Source: Leifsonia xyli subsp. xyli str. CTCB07 (GTDB lineage: Bacteria > Actinomycetota > Actinomycetes > Actinomycetales > Microbacteriaceae). From it: a stretch of DNA of 64,000 nt. The notes below the pieces were generated by a model, which searched no databases, had not been told where the DNA came from, and worked only from the letters and a program-made list of their open reading frames with translations. Position 1 is the stretch's first letter, and each line of letters starts with the position of its first letter. A program made the position numbers and the translations under genes. Below are positions 37,698-46,853 of this stretch, piece by piece. The stretch is from NCBI RefSeq assembly GCF_000007665.1, contig NC_006087.1, positions 1,798,001 through 1,862,000 on the forward strand, in the 5' to 3' direction.

Positions 37698-38748
37698 TCA
37701 GATCCTGTCTCCGTTGTGTTCTTGTTCCACGCCCGCGACACCCGCAGCGGACAGACAGCCGTCGTCAGAAGCCTTCGTCAGGTAGTTCACCCCGCCGTCG
37801 GGGGCGACGGCCACGATGACCGCGCCCGGCTCCGCCGACCGCGCCAGCCGCAGCGCGACGGCGACAGCGAGCGCCGACGGACGGCCCGAGCAGCAGCTCT
37901 TCCTCTGCGGCGAGCCGGCGGAGGGTGCAGTAGACGGCAGCGTCCTCGACCGTGTCCACGGCGTCCACGACCGCGGGATCGAAGTTCTCCGGCCAGAACT
38001 CGCGCGGCCACGCCGTCCCGACGCCGTCGACCAGTATCCGCCCGGCCTGTCCCCCGCCGTACGTCGAACCCACCGGGTTCGCCCCCACGACGTTCACAGC
38101 GCCGCCGCTCGCCTCCTTCAGGTAGCGCCCGGCCCCGCTGACCGTGCCGCCGGTGCCGACGGACGCGACGAAGTGCGTGACCCGTCCAGCGGTCTGCCGC
38201 CAGATCTCCGGCCCGGTGCCGCGGTAGTGCGCCGCCGGGTTCGCTGTGTTCGCGAATTGCGCCGGACGCCACGCACCGGGGATCTCCTGGGCGATCCGAT
38301 CCGCGACGGCCCGGGGGTTCGCCGGGTCGTCCGGGGCCGCGTCCCACAGGGCCTCGACCAGCCGCGGACCGTACGCGGCGAGCACCTTCCGTTTCTCGTC
38401 CGCAATGTCCGCGCTGTGAACGATGATCACGGGATGCCCTGTCAGCCGCCCGATCAGCGCCAGCCCGATCCCGGTGTTCTCGCTCGTCGCCTCCACGATC
38501 GTCGCGCCGGGAGAGAGGGCGCCGGACGCCTCCGCGGTGCGGATCATGCTCAGCGCGGTGCGGTCTTTGGACGAACCGCCCAGGTTCCGTCCCTCCAGCT
38601 TCACCAGGATGCGCGCACCCAGGCCGGCTGTGAGCGAGCGCAGCTCCACTAGCGGCGTGTTCCCGATCAGCGCCGCCACCGAATCGCAGACCTCGCCCGG
38701 CGAAAGGCTCGAGGCGGGGTCGGCGGGACGGGTGGCGAGTGCGGTCAT
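37698..38748 (-). pseudogene. Cysteine synthase family (PLP fold type II) protein, frameshifted near the 3' end
   Basis: Starts MTALATRPAD at 38748. It has LIGNTPLVELRSL, the PLP lysine in LGGSSKDRTALSMIRTAEA, EATSENTGIGLALIGRLTGH and SVGTGGTVSGAGRYLKEA, as in O-acetylserine sulfhydrylase and SbnA-like enzymes. At about 37890-37897, after EEELLLGPS, the frame is lost. The normal end is found one frame over: ALAVAVALRLARSAEPG, then VIVAVAPDGGVNYLTKA, with a TGA at 37698-37700, only 9 bp before the monooxygenase start. Loss of the C-terminal helix and phosphate loop probably inactivates it. Confidence 0.87.
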
Positions 38749-38813
38749 AGGGGAACGATAGGCACTCGGACGGCGACGGCGCACGGAGGTTGCCGCGTAT
38801 TACGGGAGGCCGC

Positions 38814-39850
38814 TCAGCGGTCCGCGAAGTACCGGAACAGGTGCCGCTCACGAACCAGTCCGAACCCGGCTGCGGTCCCGAGCAGCACTCCGGCCGCGGC
38901 GAGCAGGCCGATACGTCCGCCGAGGATCGCGGTCGTCACGGCATCCGCGTCGGCCCCGCCCGCGGCGAAGACCCCGATCACCGCAGCGGTGAAGACTAAG
39001 CACGGGATCACCCAGACAACGGTCTCCAGTGCGGTGATCGCGGCCAGATCCGCGCGAGAGACACCGGCATGGAGAGCGGACGCCAGATGCATGCGCCGCG
39101 ATCGCACCGCGACGAAACCGAGCCCCGCGCCGAGCGCGAGAGCGACCGGGCCGCCGTACTGCGTGATCCGGCCCGCGAACAGCGTCTCCCCCTCGAAGCT
39201 CGCGCCCCGCGTTGTGTTCAGCTGGGAGAGCACCGGCCGCTCATCGTCCGCCTGAGTGGGCAGGAGGGTCGTGTGGAGCAGCTTCGGGATGTCCGACGAG
39301 AGCGGCCAGACGTCGATCCAGCACTCGTCGAAAGCGTCTGAGTCCCCGGCTGGAGCGAGCGCGGCGTACCCGTAGCACGGCCGCCGGCCGTCACTCGGAT
39401 AGCCGTAGACCCCGGCCACCCCGACCGGGCCGTCCTCCGTGGCGATGGAGTCTCCCGCGCGGACCGCGAGCGCCTCGGCGACCTGGTCCGACACCAGGAG
39501 CCCGGTGATGGCGGCGCGCTCAGCGGGCAGGATCGCAGCGAACACCGGGGTGACCTCGAACACCGGGATGCTGGACGAGGGGAGCGTCGCAGCGCTCACC
39601 CCGCGCCCACTGTCGCGCAGCGCTCCGGCCGCTCGCACGCCGGGCAGTTCCGCCAGCCGATCGCAGCTGCAGCCGTCGATGCGATCCGCCGCTGCGAGCG
39701 TGATGACGGAGGCCCCTGCCGCTCGGAACGCCACGGCCCGTTCCGTGAGCGAACGTACCACGCTGAGCTCCGCAGCGGCGAGTCCGGCGGACACCCCGGC
39801 CAAGATGAGGGCAAGGACCGTCGCGCAAGTCGATCCGGTCCGTACACGCG
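38814..39850 (-). pseudogene. FtsX/MacB-like ABC permease with damaged N-terminus
   Basis: About 340 residues: one N-terminal membrane helix (TVLALILAGVSAGLAAAELS), a large extracytoplasmic domain containing CSCDRLAELPGVRAAGA and VSDQVAEALAVRAGDSIATE, and three C-terminal helices (LETVVWVIPCLVFTAAVIGV, IGLLAAAGVLLGTAAGFGLV). No credible start codon precedes the first helix: the frame runs into the 3' end of the ATPase gene, so the ATPase end and the permease start seem deleted at about 39830-39850. Part of a peptide-export-like operon with ATPase, HlyD-like adaptor, lipoprotein and peptide genes upstream. Confidence 0.7.
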
Positions 39851-40409
39851 TCCCGCGTCCGTTCGTCGTGCGTCGCGACGACGACGATGGTGTCGGCGAT
39901 CGCAAGATGCACGAGCGCCGCGTTCACCTCGGCGGCGGTAGCGATGTCCAGCTGTGCGGTCGGCTCATCCACGAGGAACAGCCCGGGACGCACGGCGATA
40001 CCGCGAGCATCAACCGCTGCGTCTCTCCGCCCGACAGGGACCGGAACGGGCGATCGGCCGCGGCCGCCAGCCCGAATCGGGCCAGCAGCCGCCGCGCCGC
40101 CGCATCCGCACACTGCGTCGTCTCCCCCTGGGCGAACAGAGGCAGGGCGACGTGATCCGCAGCCGACCGTCCGGGGAAACCGTGCGGGTTCTGGAACACC
40201 CAGGCCGCCCGGCCGGGCGATCGGCGTTCCACCGTGACCTCAGCCGGGGCGGTCCAGCCCGCCAAAAGATTGAGCACCGTGCTCTTGCCGGATCCGGACG
40301 GCCCGGTCAGCGCGTACACCCGGCCGGGCCGCAGCACCGTGTCCAGACCGCGGAACAGCCAGGGGCCGGCCGGGAAACGGTGACCGACGCCCCGCAGCGT
40401 CACTTGCAC
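39830..40409 (-). pseudogene. ABC exporter ATP-binding protein, frameshifted and missing its 3' end
   Basis: Begins GTG at 40409 (or 40403), overlapping the adaptor stop. Walker A LTGPSGSGKSTVLNLLAGW, Q-loop AWVFQNPHGFPGRSAADHVA and signature SLSGGETQRLMLA are in frame. At about 40000-40010 the frame breaks, and the Walker B portion GIAVRPGLFLVDEPTAQLD and the switch histidine VVVATHDERTRDACTDRI are in another frame with no stop at the expected end. One indel plus a terminal deletion explain this. It would have powered the adjacent MacB-like permease. Confidence 0.85.
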
Positions 40410-41449
40410 GCCGGCGGCCGTTCCGGGGAGAGGACCACCCCGGAGGGAGGTTCCCCCGCGCGGAACCTCACGAAGCTCTGGCCGAGCTCGGAGCCGATGA
40501 TCTCCACCGGCCTCGCGCCCGACCCGTTGACGACACATCCCTTCCGGCCTTGGACGCCGTAGAGCGCTCCCGGAGGGACGACCGAGACCGTGATCGGCTC
40601 GGCCAGGGCAGAACTGGCCGCGATCGTGGCGCTCGAGCCGCGGCGCGCGTCCGCGAAAGCCGACGATGCGGCGATCTCGGCCAGGGCGGCGGGATCCGTC
40701 ACCGCTCCGTCGGAGCCGACCGGCAACCGTCGGCCCTCGAGGAGAAGCACGCGGTCGCCGGCGACCGTAGCGCTCGGCTGGCGAGCGACGGCCGCTGCCG
40801 CGAGCGAGCCCGGAAGCGCGGCGACCTCAGCGCCGGCGGAGATCGCGGCGCCGACCGACGTCTTGCACTACTCGACCGCCACGCGGGCGGCGGGAAGCCA
40901 CAGGAAGCGGGTCGCCGCCACGACATCCACCGTGTCCGCCGCCGCGCCGGTCCGGCGAAGGAGATCGGCGTCCGCGCGCAGCGTCGCCCGGCCGAGCGTT
41001 CCGTCCGCACGGACCGGGAACCCCAGCCGTGTGAGCTCGGTCTGCAGGGCCCGCACGTCCTCTCCGGTGTCTCCGGATGCCAGGTCGCGCCAGAGAGGGA
41101 CCGACGTCGCCAGGTTCACCACACCCGAACCATCGACGGAGAGGTTGCTCGCCCCGGACTCGAACACGCTCCCCGACCGGCAATCGAAAGCGGTGATCCG
41201 ACCCGTCGCCTGCGTGGTGATGAGCGTGTCGGCCGCGAGGGAGAACACCACTTCGACCGTGTGTTTGTCCTCGAAGGAGCGCTGACTCACCGGGACGTCG
41301 CCGACGTCAGCGGCCGTCTGCAGGATCTCCGGCACGGCCGGAGTCAAGAACAGCGCACCGGCTGCCACGCCGCCCGACGCGACGACCAGGAGCGCCAGCC
41401 CGATCAGGCCGATCTTCGCGCTGCTGCTGCGCAACCTCTGGCCCGCCAT
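40400..41449 (-). pseudogene. HlyD/MacA-like adaptor with peptidoglycan-binding domain, interrupted by an amber codon
   Basis: Single frame of 350 codons. N-terminal anchor KIGLIGLALLVVASGGVAAG, then VSQRSFEDKHTVEVVFSLAA, a peptidoglycan-binding type 1 repeat (DTGEDVRALQTELTRLGFPV) and a C-terminal beta region ending PSGVVLSPERPPACK. Codon 194 (40868-40870) is TAG; the frame continues as CKTSVGAAISAGAEVAALPG without any shift to the TGA at 40400-40402. Such adaptors link ABC permeases to the envelope in actinobacterial peptide and lipid exporters. The ATG directly follows the TGA of the lipoprotein gene. Confidence 0.82.
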
Positions 41450-42097
41450 TCAGCTGTAGAGTCCGAGCGGATCCAGGCTGCACTCCTGGAAGACGACGGG
41501 TCCGGGCTTTCCGGTCACGAACGGGAAAGACTCGGTCGGCGCATCATCGACGTAGTCCGCCGCTGTGTAAGACGGATCGACGACCCCCTTGCGAACCAGG
41601 GACGCGGCCATGATCGTCCCCTCGTCCTGGTTCTCGGGGTTGCGGCGGATCCACGAGTGCAGGGATCCGATCGTCGCTTCGCCGGCCTCGGTGGAGCAGT
41701 CTTTCACCTGGTCGTTCGTCGTGTCGGCGTCCGCACCCTCAGGCGCGTCGAACTGGAACTCACCGCTGTCCTCGAAACGGAGGCCCGTGAACCCGAACGC
41801 GGACAGGCACACGGTGAATTTGTCCCTGACCTCGGCGAGCTCCTGGTCGGTGATCCGTCCATCAGCCAGGATGGAGCGCTCGAACGCGGACGAAGCCCGG
41901 CCGTACGCCGACGTGAACTCCGCCGCCCACAGCCCCTCGAACTCCGGAACCTGTCCGCTGGCGGACGACCGGGACGGGCCGGAGCCCTCAACCGACGCGG
42001 AGCACCCGGTGAGAACGGACACGAGGAAAACAACCGCGGACGCGGTGGCAGCGCGGCCACCACGTCGCGTTCGCCGCCCGAAAGGGCAGAGGGGCAT
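41450..42097 (-). CDS. Lipoprotein of a peptide/ABC export locus
   Basis: 215 residues from the ATG at 42097, which shares a base with the TGA of the peptide gene. The signal TASAVVFLVSVLTGC ends in the lipobox LTGC; the mature part is acidic with GLWAAEFTSAYGRASSAFER, DKFTVCLSAFGFTGLRFEDS, VKDCSTEAGEATIGSLHSWI and FQECSLDPLGLYS. Three cysteines after the lipid-bearing one. Function unknown; position between a small secreted peptide and an ABC exporter suggests an immunity or chaperone role, which is inference. Frame is intact. Confidence 0.7.
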   Translation of the reverse strand: MPLCPFGRRTRRGGRAATASAVVFLVSVLTGCSASVEGSGPSRSSASGQVPEFEGLWAAEFTSAYGRASSAFERSILADGRITDQELAEVRDKFTVCLSAFGFTGLRFEDSGEFQFDAPEGADADTTNDQVKDCSTEAGEATIGSLHSWIRRNPENQDEGTIMAASLVRKGVVDPSYTAADYVDDAPTESFPFVTGKPGPVVFQECSLDPLGLYS

Positions 42098-42390
42098 CAG
42101 GCGGCCTGATATCCGTAGTGGGTCATGTTGGCCCAGCACACCGACTGCGCCGACGTCCGCTGCTTGCCGACCCACGGCGCGTACTTGTAGGTCTTGCCGC
42201 TGATGATGTTGAAGTGCCGCGCCTAACTGCAGCTGCTGTTGTACACCGACCACCGCGCGAGCGATGCGCAGGCGGCCTCCGCCGAGGACGATGCGGTCGT
42301 GGCGGAAACGCCGAACAGCGCCGCAGCGGCCAGCGCCGAGGCTCCGGCAAGACTCGCGATTTTCTTGGTGATGCTTGGCTTGGTACGCAC
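42097..42390 (-). pseudogene. Small secreted cysteine-containing peptide precursor (bacteriocin-like), interrupted by an amber codon
   Basis: A frame of 97 codons from the GTG at 42390, with AGAGGGGA upstream. Basic start VRTKPSITKKIASLAGASAL, a hydrophobic core AAAALFGVSA and likely signal cleavage after SSSAEA. The mature peptide would be about 60 residues: CASLARWSVYNSSCS, TAG at 42223-42225 (codon 56), then ARHFNIISGKTYKYAPWVGK and SAQSVCWANMTHYGYQAA. Size, leader, three cysteines and the linked lipoprotein, adaptor, ATPase and permease recall actinobacterial bacteriocin loci such as the lactococcin 972 type, but I cannot confirm that family. As it stands the peptide ends after 55 residues. 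Confidence 0.65.
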
Positions 42391-42493
42391 GGTGGATTCC
42401 CCTCTGTTCCGATGTCGGTATCACAGATTCCCTGCGATATAACAACATCTTAGGAACAGATGCAGAGAAATTGCAACTTTTAGATCCGTTATT

Positions 42494-43127
42494 TCACAAA
42501 GACCAACGGCCGTCCCCGAGGGCGACCTCCCGCGCCGGGTCGTTCGACCACGCCGAGAAGGACCCCGGGTACAGCGCCGGCATCGGCAGCCCGGCCGCTA
42601 CCAGTGCCAGGGCTTCGTGCGCGGCGGTGACGCCCGACCCGCAGTACACGCCCACCGGCGCATCCAGCGTCACCCCCAGGGCGGCGAACCGCCCGGCCAG
42701 CACGGTACCGGTGAGCATTCGTCCGTCCGGCCCGAGGTTCCCGGTCGTGGGAGCGCTCACAGCTCCCGGGATGTGCCCGGCCCGTGGGTCCACAGGTTCG
42801 ACCTCGCCGCGGTAGCGCTCCCCCGCGCGGGCGTCGAGGAGCACCCCGTCGCGGGCGACCGCGGCCGCGCCGTCCGCGTCGAGCGTCGGAAGCGCACCGT
42901 AGCCCAGCGAGACATCGCCCCGCTCCGGGTGTGCGTCCTCCGTCGAGAGCGCCCCCTGCCACGCTCGCAGGCCACCGTCGAGCACGCGGACATCCCCGAA
43001 CCCCGCTTGCCGGAGAAGCCACCACGCGCGGGCCGCCGAGCTTCCAGCGCACGTCGAGGACGACGGGCGGGCGCGGACCGGCGAGAGCGGCGGCGAGGTC
43101 AGCGGCGGAGACGAGCGGAGAGGTCAT
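42494..43127 (-). pseudogene. Rhodanese-type sulfurtransferase with internal deletion
   Basis: Begins MTSPLVSAADLAAALAGPRP at 43127 and reaches VVLDVRWKLGGP, the start of the first rhodanese domain. It then jumps, with a change of frame at about 43040-43050, to AWWLLRQAGFGDVRVLDGG at the end of that domain: some 70 codons are missing. The second, catalytic domain is complete: VLLDARAGERYRGEVEPVDP, HIPGAVSAPTTGNLGPDG and the active-site loop VGVYCGSGVTAAHEALAL with Cys. Full-length relatives are thiosulfate or 3-mercaptopyruvate sulfurtransferases of about 280 residues. Confidence 0.88.
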
Positions 43128-43225
43128 CCGTTCATCCTAGAAACCGGGTCGCAGCGCAGAGACGGCGAAACGGCGCCCCGGATCGCACAGATCCTCAAGA
43201 CGCCGTTCGCGCGGAGCGAGCCGGC

Positions 43226-44215
43226 TCAGCGGCCGCTCGACGCCTTCGCGTTCGACTCGTACGAGGTGTTGGTCGACTCGAAGAAGTTCACCAGTTCCAG
43301 GGTGTCGTTGGCGGTCGCCATCCACTTGGCCGGGTTGGAGACCTTGTACTCGGCCTCGAAGCCCAGCTCCTCCAGGCGGCGGTCGGCCAGGTACTTGACG
43401 TACTGGTTGATGTAGTTGGCATTGAGGCCCAGGATGCCGCCGGGCAGGAGGTCGCGGTTGTACTGCTCTTCCATCTCCACGGCGTCCAGGATCATCTGTT
43501 TGATCTCGGCCGCGAATTCGGGCGTCTGCAGGTCCGGGTTCTCTTCGAGAACGGTGAGGATGAGGTTGATGCCGAACTTCAGGTGCAGCGACTCGTCGCG
43601 CACCACCCAGTCGATGAGCGAGCCGAAGTTGCGCAGCAGGTTCCGCTGGCGGAACGACAGCGCGACCATGAAGCCCGAGTAGAACCAGATGCCTTCGAGG
43701 ATGACGTTGTACGCGATGAGGTTGCGGATGAAGTCCTGCTTGCCCTCGGTCGTCGTGATGTCGAGCGCCTGCTCGGTCATCCGCTTGATGAAGCGGACCT
43801 CGAATTCCTCCTTGCTCGCCATCGACGGCACATCCACGTGGGAGTTGTACGCCTGCTCGCGGTCGATCGGGAACGTCTCCAGGACGTACTCGAACGACAT
43901 GCAGTGGTTGGCCTCCTCCCACATCTGCTTGGCGAGGTAGAGGTGCGCCTCGGCCGCGTTGATGTAGGGGTAGACGCCGAACGCGAGCGCCTTGTTCACC
44001 AGCAGTTCGTTCGGGTTGAAGTAGCTCATCAGGAAGGTGACCGCGTGACGCTCTTCGTCGGTCATCTTCTTGAAGTCCGCGATGTCCTCGCCGATCTGGA
44101 TCTCGTTCGGGAACCAGGTGTTCGCGACGGCCTGGTCGTACAGGTCCATCGCCCACTGGTACTTCACCGGCTTGAGCAGCAGGCCCTCTTCGATCCCGGT
44201 TCCCAGGATGCCCAT
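43226..44215 (-). CDS. nrdB: Ribonucleotide reductase small subunit, class Ic (radical Tyr replaced by Phe)
   Basis: 329 residues, the diiron/manganese-iron subunit that generates the oxidant for NrdA. Ligands visible: Glu70 in NPNELLVN, Glu101 and His104 in WEEANHCMSF, Glu174 in NVILEGIWFYSGF, Glu208 and His211 in RDESLHLKFG. In class Ia/Ib proteins the fourth residue after the His is the radical Tyr; here it is Phe108 (codon 43892-43894). The first carboxylate is Glu instead of Asp. Both are hallmarks of the Chlamydia-type R2c, which uses a Mn(IV)/Fe(III) cofactor. The C-terminus SYESNAKASSGR should bind NrdA. Preceded by the nrdA tail frame; same operon. Confidence 0.93.
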   Translation of the reverse strand: MGILGTGIEEGLLLKPVKYQWAMDLYDQAVANTWFPNEIQIGEDIADFKKMTDEERHAVTFLMSYFNPNELLVNKALAFGVYPYINAAEAHLYLAKQMWEEANHCMSFEYVLETFPIDREQAYNSHVDVPSMASKEEFEVRFIKRMTEQALDITTTEGKQDFIRNLIAYNVILEGIWFYSGFMVALSFRQRNLLRNFGSLIDWVVRDESLHLKFGINLILTVLEENPDLQTPEFAAEIKQMILDAVEMEEQYNRDLLPGGILGLNANYINQYVKYLADRRLEELGFEAEYKVSNPAKWMATANDTLELVNFFESTNTSYESNAKASSGR

Positions 44216-44262
44216 GTTCTCTTTATCCTCTTTTCAGACTCGACGGCTTGCGCGGGGAGCGA

Positions 44263-44343
44263 CTACTGGCAGGACTCGCACTGCAGGTCGTCCATCGGGT
44301 CGACCGGCACGTCGTAGCCCCCGATCACGGTGGCGTTGTTCAT
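44263..44343 (-). CDS. Detached C-terminal redox tail of NrdA (26-residue overlapping frame)
   Basis: ATG at 44343 overlaps the TGA of nrdA (ATGA, 44340-44343). The frame reads MNNATVIGGYDVPVDPMDDL then QCESCQ and TAG. The CxxC pair at the extreme C-terminus is what class I NrdA proteins use to re-reduce the active-site cysteines, so this is the end of NrdA in the -1 frame. A near-perfect Shine-Dalgarno, GGGAGGTGA, ends nine bases upstream of the ATG, well placed for independent initiation. Alternatives: a one-base deletion in nrdA, a programmed -1 frameshift joining the two, or a separately translated tail peptide. Confidence 0.75.
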   Translation of the reverse strand: MNNATVIGGYDVPVDPMDDLQCESCQ

Positions 44344-46853
44344 CGCTTGTCACCTCCCGTGAGACCTCCGAAGCCGAACCCGCGGCGAGCGGGCGCAACG
44401 GGAGCCGGAGCGGCGGCGGGCTCGGCCACGACGGCGGGGGGAACCCCCGCGCCGACGCTCGCGAAGCCCTTGCGTCCGCCCGAGATCTCCTCGGACTTGT
44501 TGACTTTGACGGTCGACTGCTCGGCCTGGTGGCGCGGCTTCATGTGGAGGTAGTACGTCGTCTTGACGCCCTTCTCCCAGGCCGCGGCGTAGATGTCCAT
44601 CATGTCGCCGATGTCGCGGGTCTCCAGGTACATGTTGCGGCTGATGGCCTGGTCGATCCACTTCTGCGCACGCGCCGCGACCTCGATGAAGGCGTGCGGC
44701 GAGAGCTGGAAGCTCGTCTTGAACGCCGCCTTGATCTCGTCGGGGATCGCCGCGATTCCCTGGATGTCGCCCTGCGAGCGCAGGATGGACTCCCGGGTTT
44801 CCTCCCACAGCCCGCGCTCCTGCAGCGCCTCGACGAGGTTGCGGTTGACCTCCAGAAACTTGCCCGAGGAGGTCGACCGGCTGAAGATCTGCGAGAACTG
44901 CGGGTCGAAGCCGGGCGTGGTGCCCGCGACGAGGCCGATGGACGCGGTCGGCGCGATGGCCATGAGAGTCGCGTTGCGCATCCCCCCCTTGACCTTCTCG
45001 CGCAGGCGGTCCCAGTCGAGGCGGATGGTGCGGTCCACCGTGATCGGGATGCCGCGGTCGGCCTCGGCGAGCGCGATCGAGTCGTAGGGGACGAGACCCT
45101 GTGACCAGCGCGAGCCCTCGAAGTTCGGGTACGCGCCGCGCTCCTGGGCCAGGTCGGCGCTCTCGTCGATGGCGGCGTAGGAGACATGCTCCATGATCTC
45201 GTCGATGAGCGCGTAGGCCTCTTCGCTCTCGTAGCTGAAGCCGAGCCGCTCCACCACATCGGTGAAGCCCATGACGCCGAGGCCGATCGCGCGGTTCTGC
45301 TGGTTCGAGAAGTCCGCCTCCGGCACGCTCGACACCGTGATGTCGATCAGGTTGTCCAGCTGGCGGACCGCCTGACGCGCACTCTCCTCAAGGCGGGCCC
45401 AGTCCATCTCGAGTCCATTGGCCCGCTCCCCATCGACCAGGTGGCGCGAGAGGTTGATCGAAGCCAGGTTGCAGACGGAGACGTTGTCGCGATCCTGCGG
45501 CAGCGTGATCTCGGTGCAGAGGTTCGAGAGGTGGATGGCGCCCGTGTTGTTGTTGAGGGCGCGGTTGTTGATGGTGTCCTTCCAGGTCAGCCACGGGTGG
45601 CTGGTGGTCTGGAGGCTCATCAGGATGTCCTTGAACTGCGCGCGCGCGCTGATCTTCTTGAACATGCGTAGCTCGCCGGCCTCGGCCATCACGGCGTACT
45701 CGGCGTAGCGCTCGGAGAACGCTTTGCCGTACAGCTCGTTGAGGTCCGCGACCTCCAGCGGGTCGAAGAGGTACCAGTCCTGGTCGTTCTGGACGCGCTT
45801 CATGAACTCGTCGCTGGTCCAGACCGCGGTGTTGGCGGTGCGGGTGCGGCGGTAGGGGTCGCCCGAGTTCTGGCGCAGGTCCAGGAACTCCGGGAAATCC
45901 AGGTGCCAGTTCTCCATGTAGAAGCAGAGCGCGCCGAACTTCTTGCCGCCGCGGCTGACCGCGCGCAGCACCGAGTCGATCGTGTGCATGAACGGGATCG
46001 GGCCGGTGGAGGTGGTGTTGTTCGACCGGATGGGCGAGCCCTGGGAGCGAAGCTTCGTGACGGAGAGGCCGATGCCGCCGGTGCCCTTGGTCAGCCACAT
46101 GACATCCCGGACCGACTTCGCGATGTGCTCGATGTCGTCCTGCATCTCCATCACGAAGCAGTTGGAGAGCTGCGGGTAGGCGGTTCCGGCGTTGACCAGC
46201 GTGGAGCCGGCGGCGAGGTATTCGAGCTTCGACATCTTGTGGTAAAACGCGATGGCGTGGCTCGTCGGGTCGGTTTCGTTGAGGGAGAGACCCATGGCGA
46301 TGCGCATCCAGAAGTACTGCGGGACCTCGAGCGAATCGCCGTTGCGAGCCTTGATGCCGTAGCGGTTGTTGAGGGTGACGACGCCGATGTACTTGAGCAG
46401 TTCGTCGCGCGAGGGGTCGAGGTGGCCAGCGAGGCGGTCGAGGTCGAAGAGGCCGGTGAAGCGCGAGTCGAGGAGGGTCTCGGAGACGCCGCGCTCGATG
46501 TACCCGCGGAAGTGCCGGGCGTGCAACTCGACCAGCTCGGCGTTGTCTCCGTCCGTCCCGCTCGCGTAGTCGCCGAGGACGCGCTTATAGATGATCTTTA
46601 GGAGGAGACGGGCGGCGACGATGTCGAAGGCGGGGTCGTCCTTCACATTCTGGAGCGCGACCTGGATGACCGCCTCGTCGAGCTGCTGGGTGGTGATGCC
46701 GTCGAACAGGGTCAGCTCAAGCTCGCTCGCGATCTGCGTGACCCAAGTGATGTTCTCGTCCAACCCCGCCGCAGCGTGCTCGATCGCGAGGTTGATCTTG
46801 TTGGCGTCGTACGGCTCCCGCTCGCCGTTACGCTTCACGACAGTGATGGCCAC
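44340..46853 (-). CDS. nrdA: Ribonucleotide reductase large subunit (class I)
   Basis: 837 residues from the GTG at 46853 with AGAGGAG upstream. It reduces ribonucleoside diphosphates. N-terminal ATP-cone VVKRNGEREPYDANKINLAI; active-site residues LSNCFVMEMQDD (Cys), NLCTEITLPQD (Asn, Cys, Glu), VSVCNLASINLSRHL (Cys) and the radical-transfer tyrosines TTYYLHMKPRH; effector loop GTGGIGLSVTKLRSQGSPI. The frame ends GFGFGGLTGGDKR without the C-terminal CxxC, which is encoded in the overlapping -1 frame just after. The rest of the protein looks sound, as required of an essential enzyme. Co-transcribed with nrdB. Confidence 0.95.
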   Translation of the reverse strand: MAITVVKRNGEREPYDANKINLAIEHAAAGLDENITWVTQIASELELTLFDGITTQQLDEAVIQVALQNVKDDPAFDIVAARLLLKIIYKRVLGDYASGTDGDNAELVELHARHFRGYIERGVSETLLDSRFTGLFDLDRLAGHLDPSRDELLKYIGVVTLNNRYGIKARNGDSLEVPQYFWMRIAMGLSLNETDPTSHAIAFYHKMSKLEYLAAGSTLVNAGTAYPQLSNCFVMEMQDDIEHIAKSVRDVMWLTKGTGGIGLSVTKLRSQGSPIRSNNTTSTGPIPFMHTIDSVLRAVSRGGKKFGALCFYMENWHLDFPEFLDLRQNSGDPYRRTRTANTAVWTSDEFMKRVQNDQDWYLFDPLEVADLNELYGKAFSERYAEYAVMAEAGELRMFKKISARAQFKDILMSLQTTSHPWLTWKDTINNRALNNNTGAIHLSNLCTEITLPQDRDNVSVCNLASINLSRHLVDGERANGLEMDWARLEESARQAVRQLDNLIDITVSSVPEADFSNQQNRAIGLGVMGFTDVVERLGFSYESEEAYALIDEIMEHVSYAAIDESADLAQERGAYPNFEGSRWSQGLVPYDSIALAEADRGIPITVDRTIRLDWDRLREKVKGGMRNATLMAIAPTASIGLVAGTTPGFDPQFSQIFSRSTSSGKFLEVNRNLVEALQERGLWEETRESILRSQGDIQGIAAIPDEIKAAFKTSFQLSPHAFIEVAARAQKWIDQAISRNMYLETRDIGDMMDIYAAAWEKGVKTTYYLHMKPRHQAEQSTVKVNKSEEISGGRKGFASVGAGVPPAVVAEPAAAPAPVAPARRGFGFGGLTGGDKR

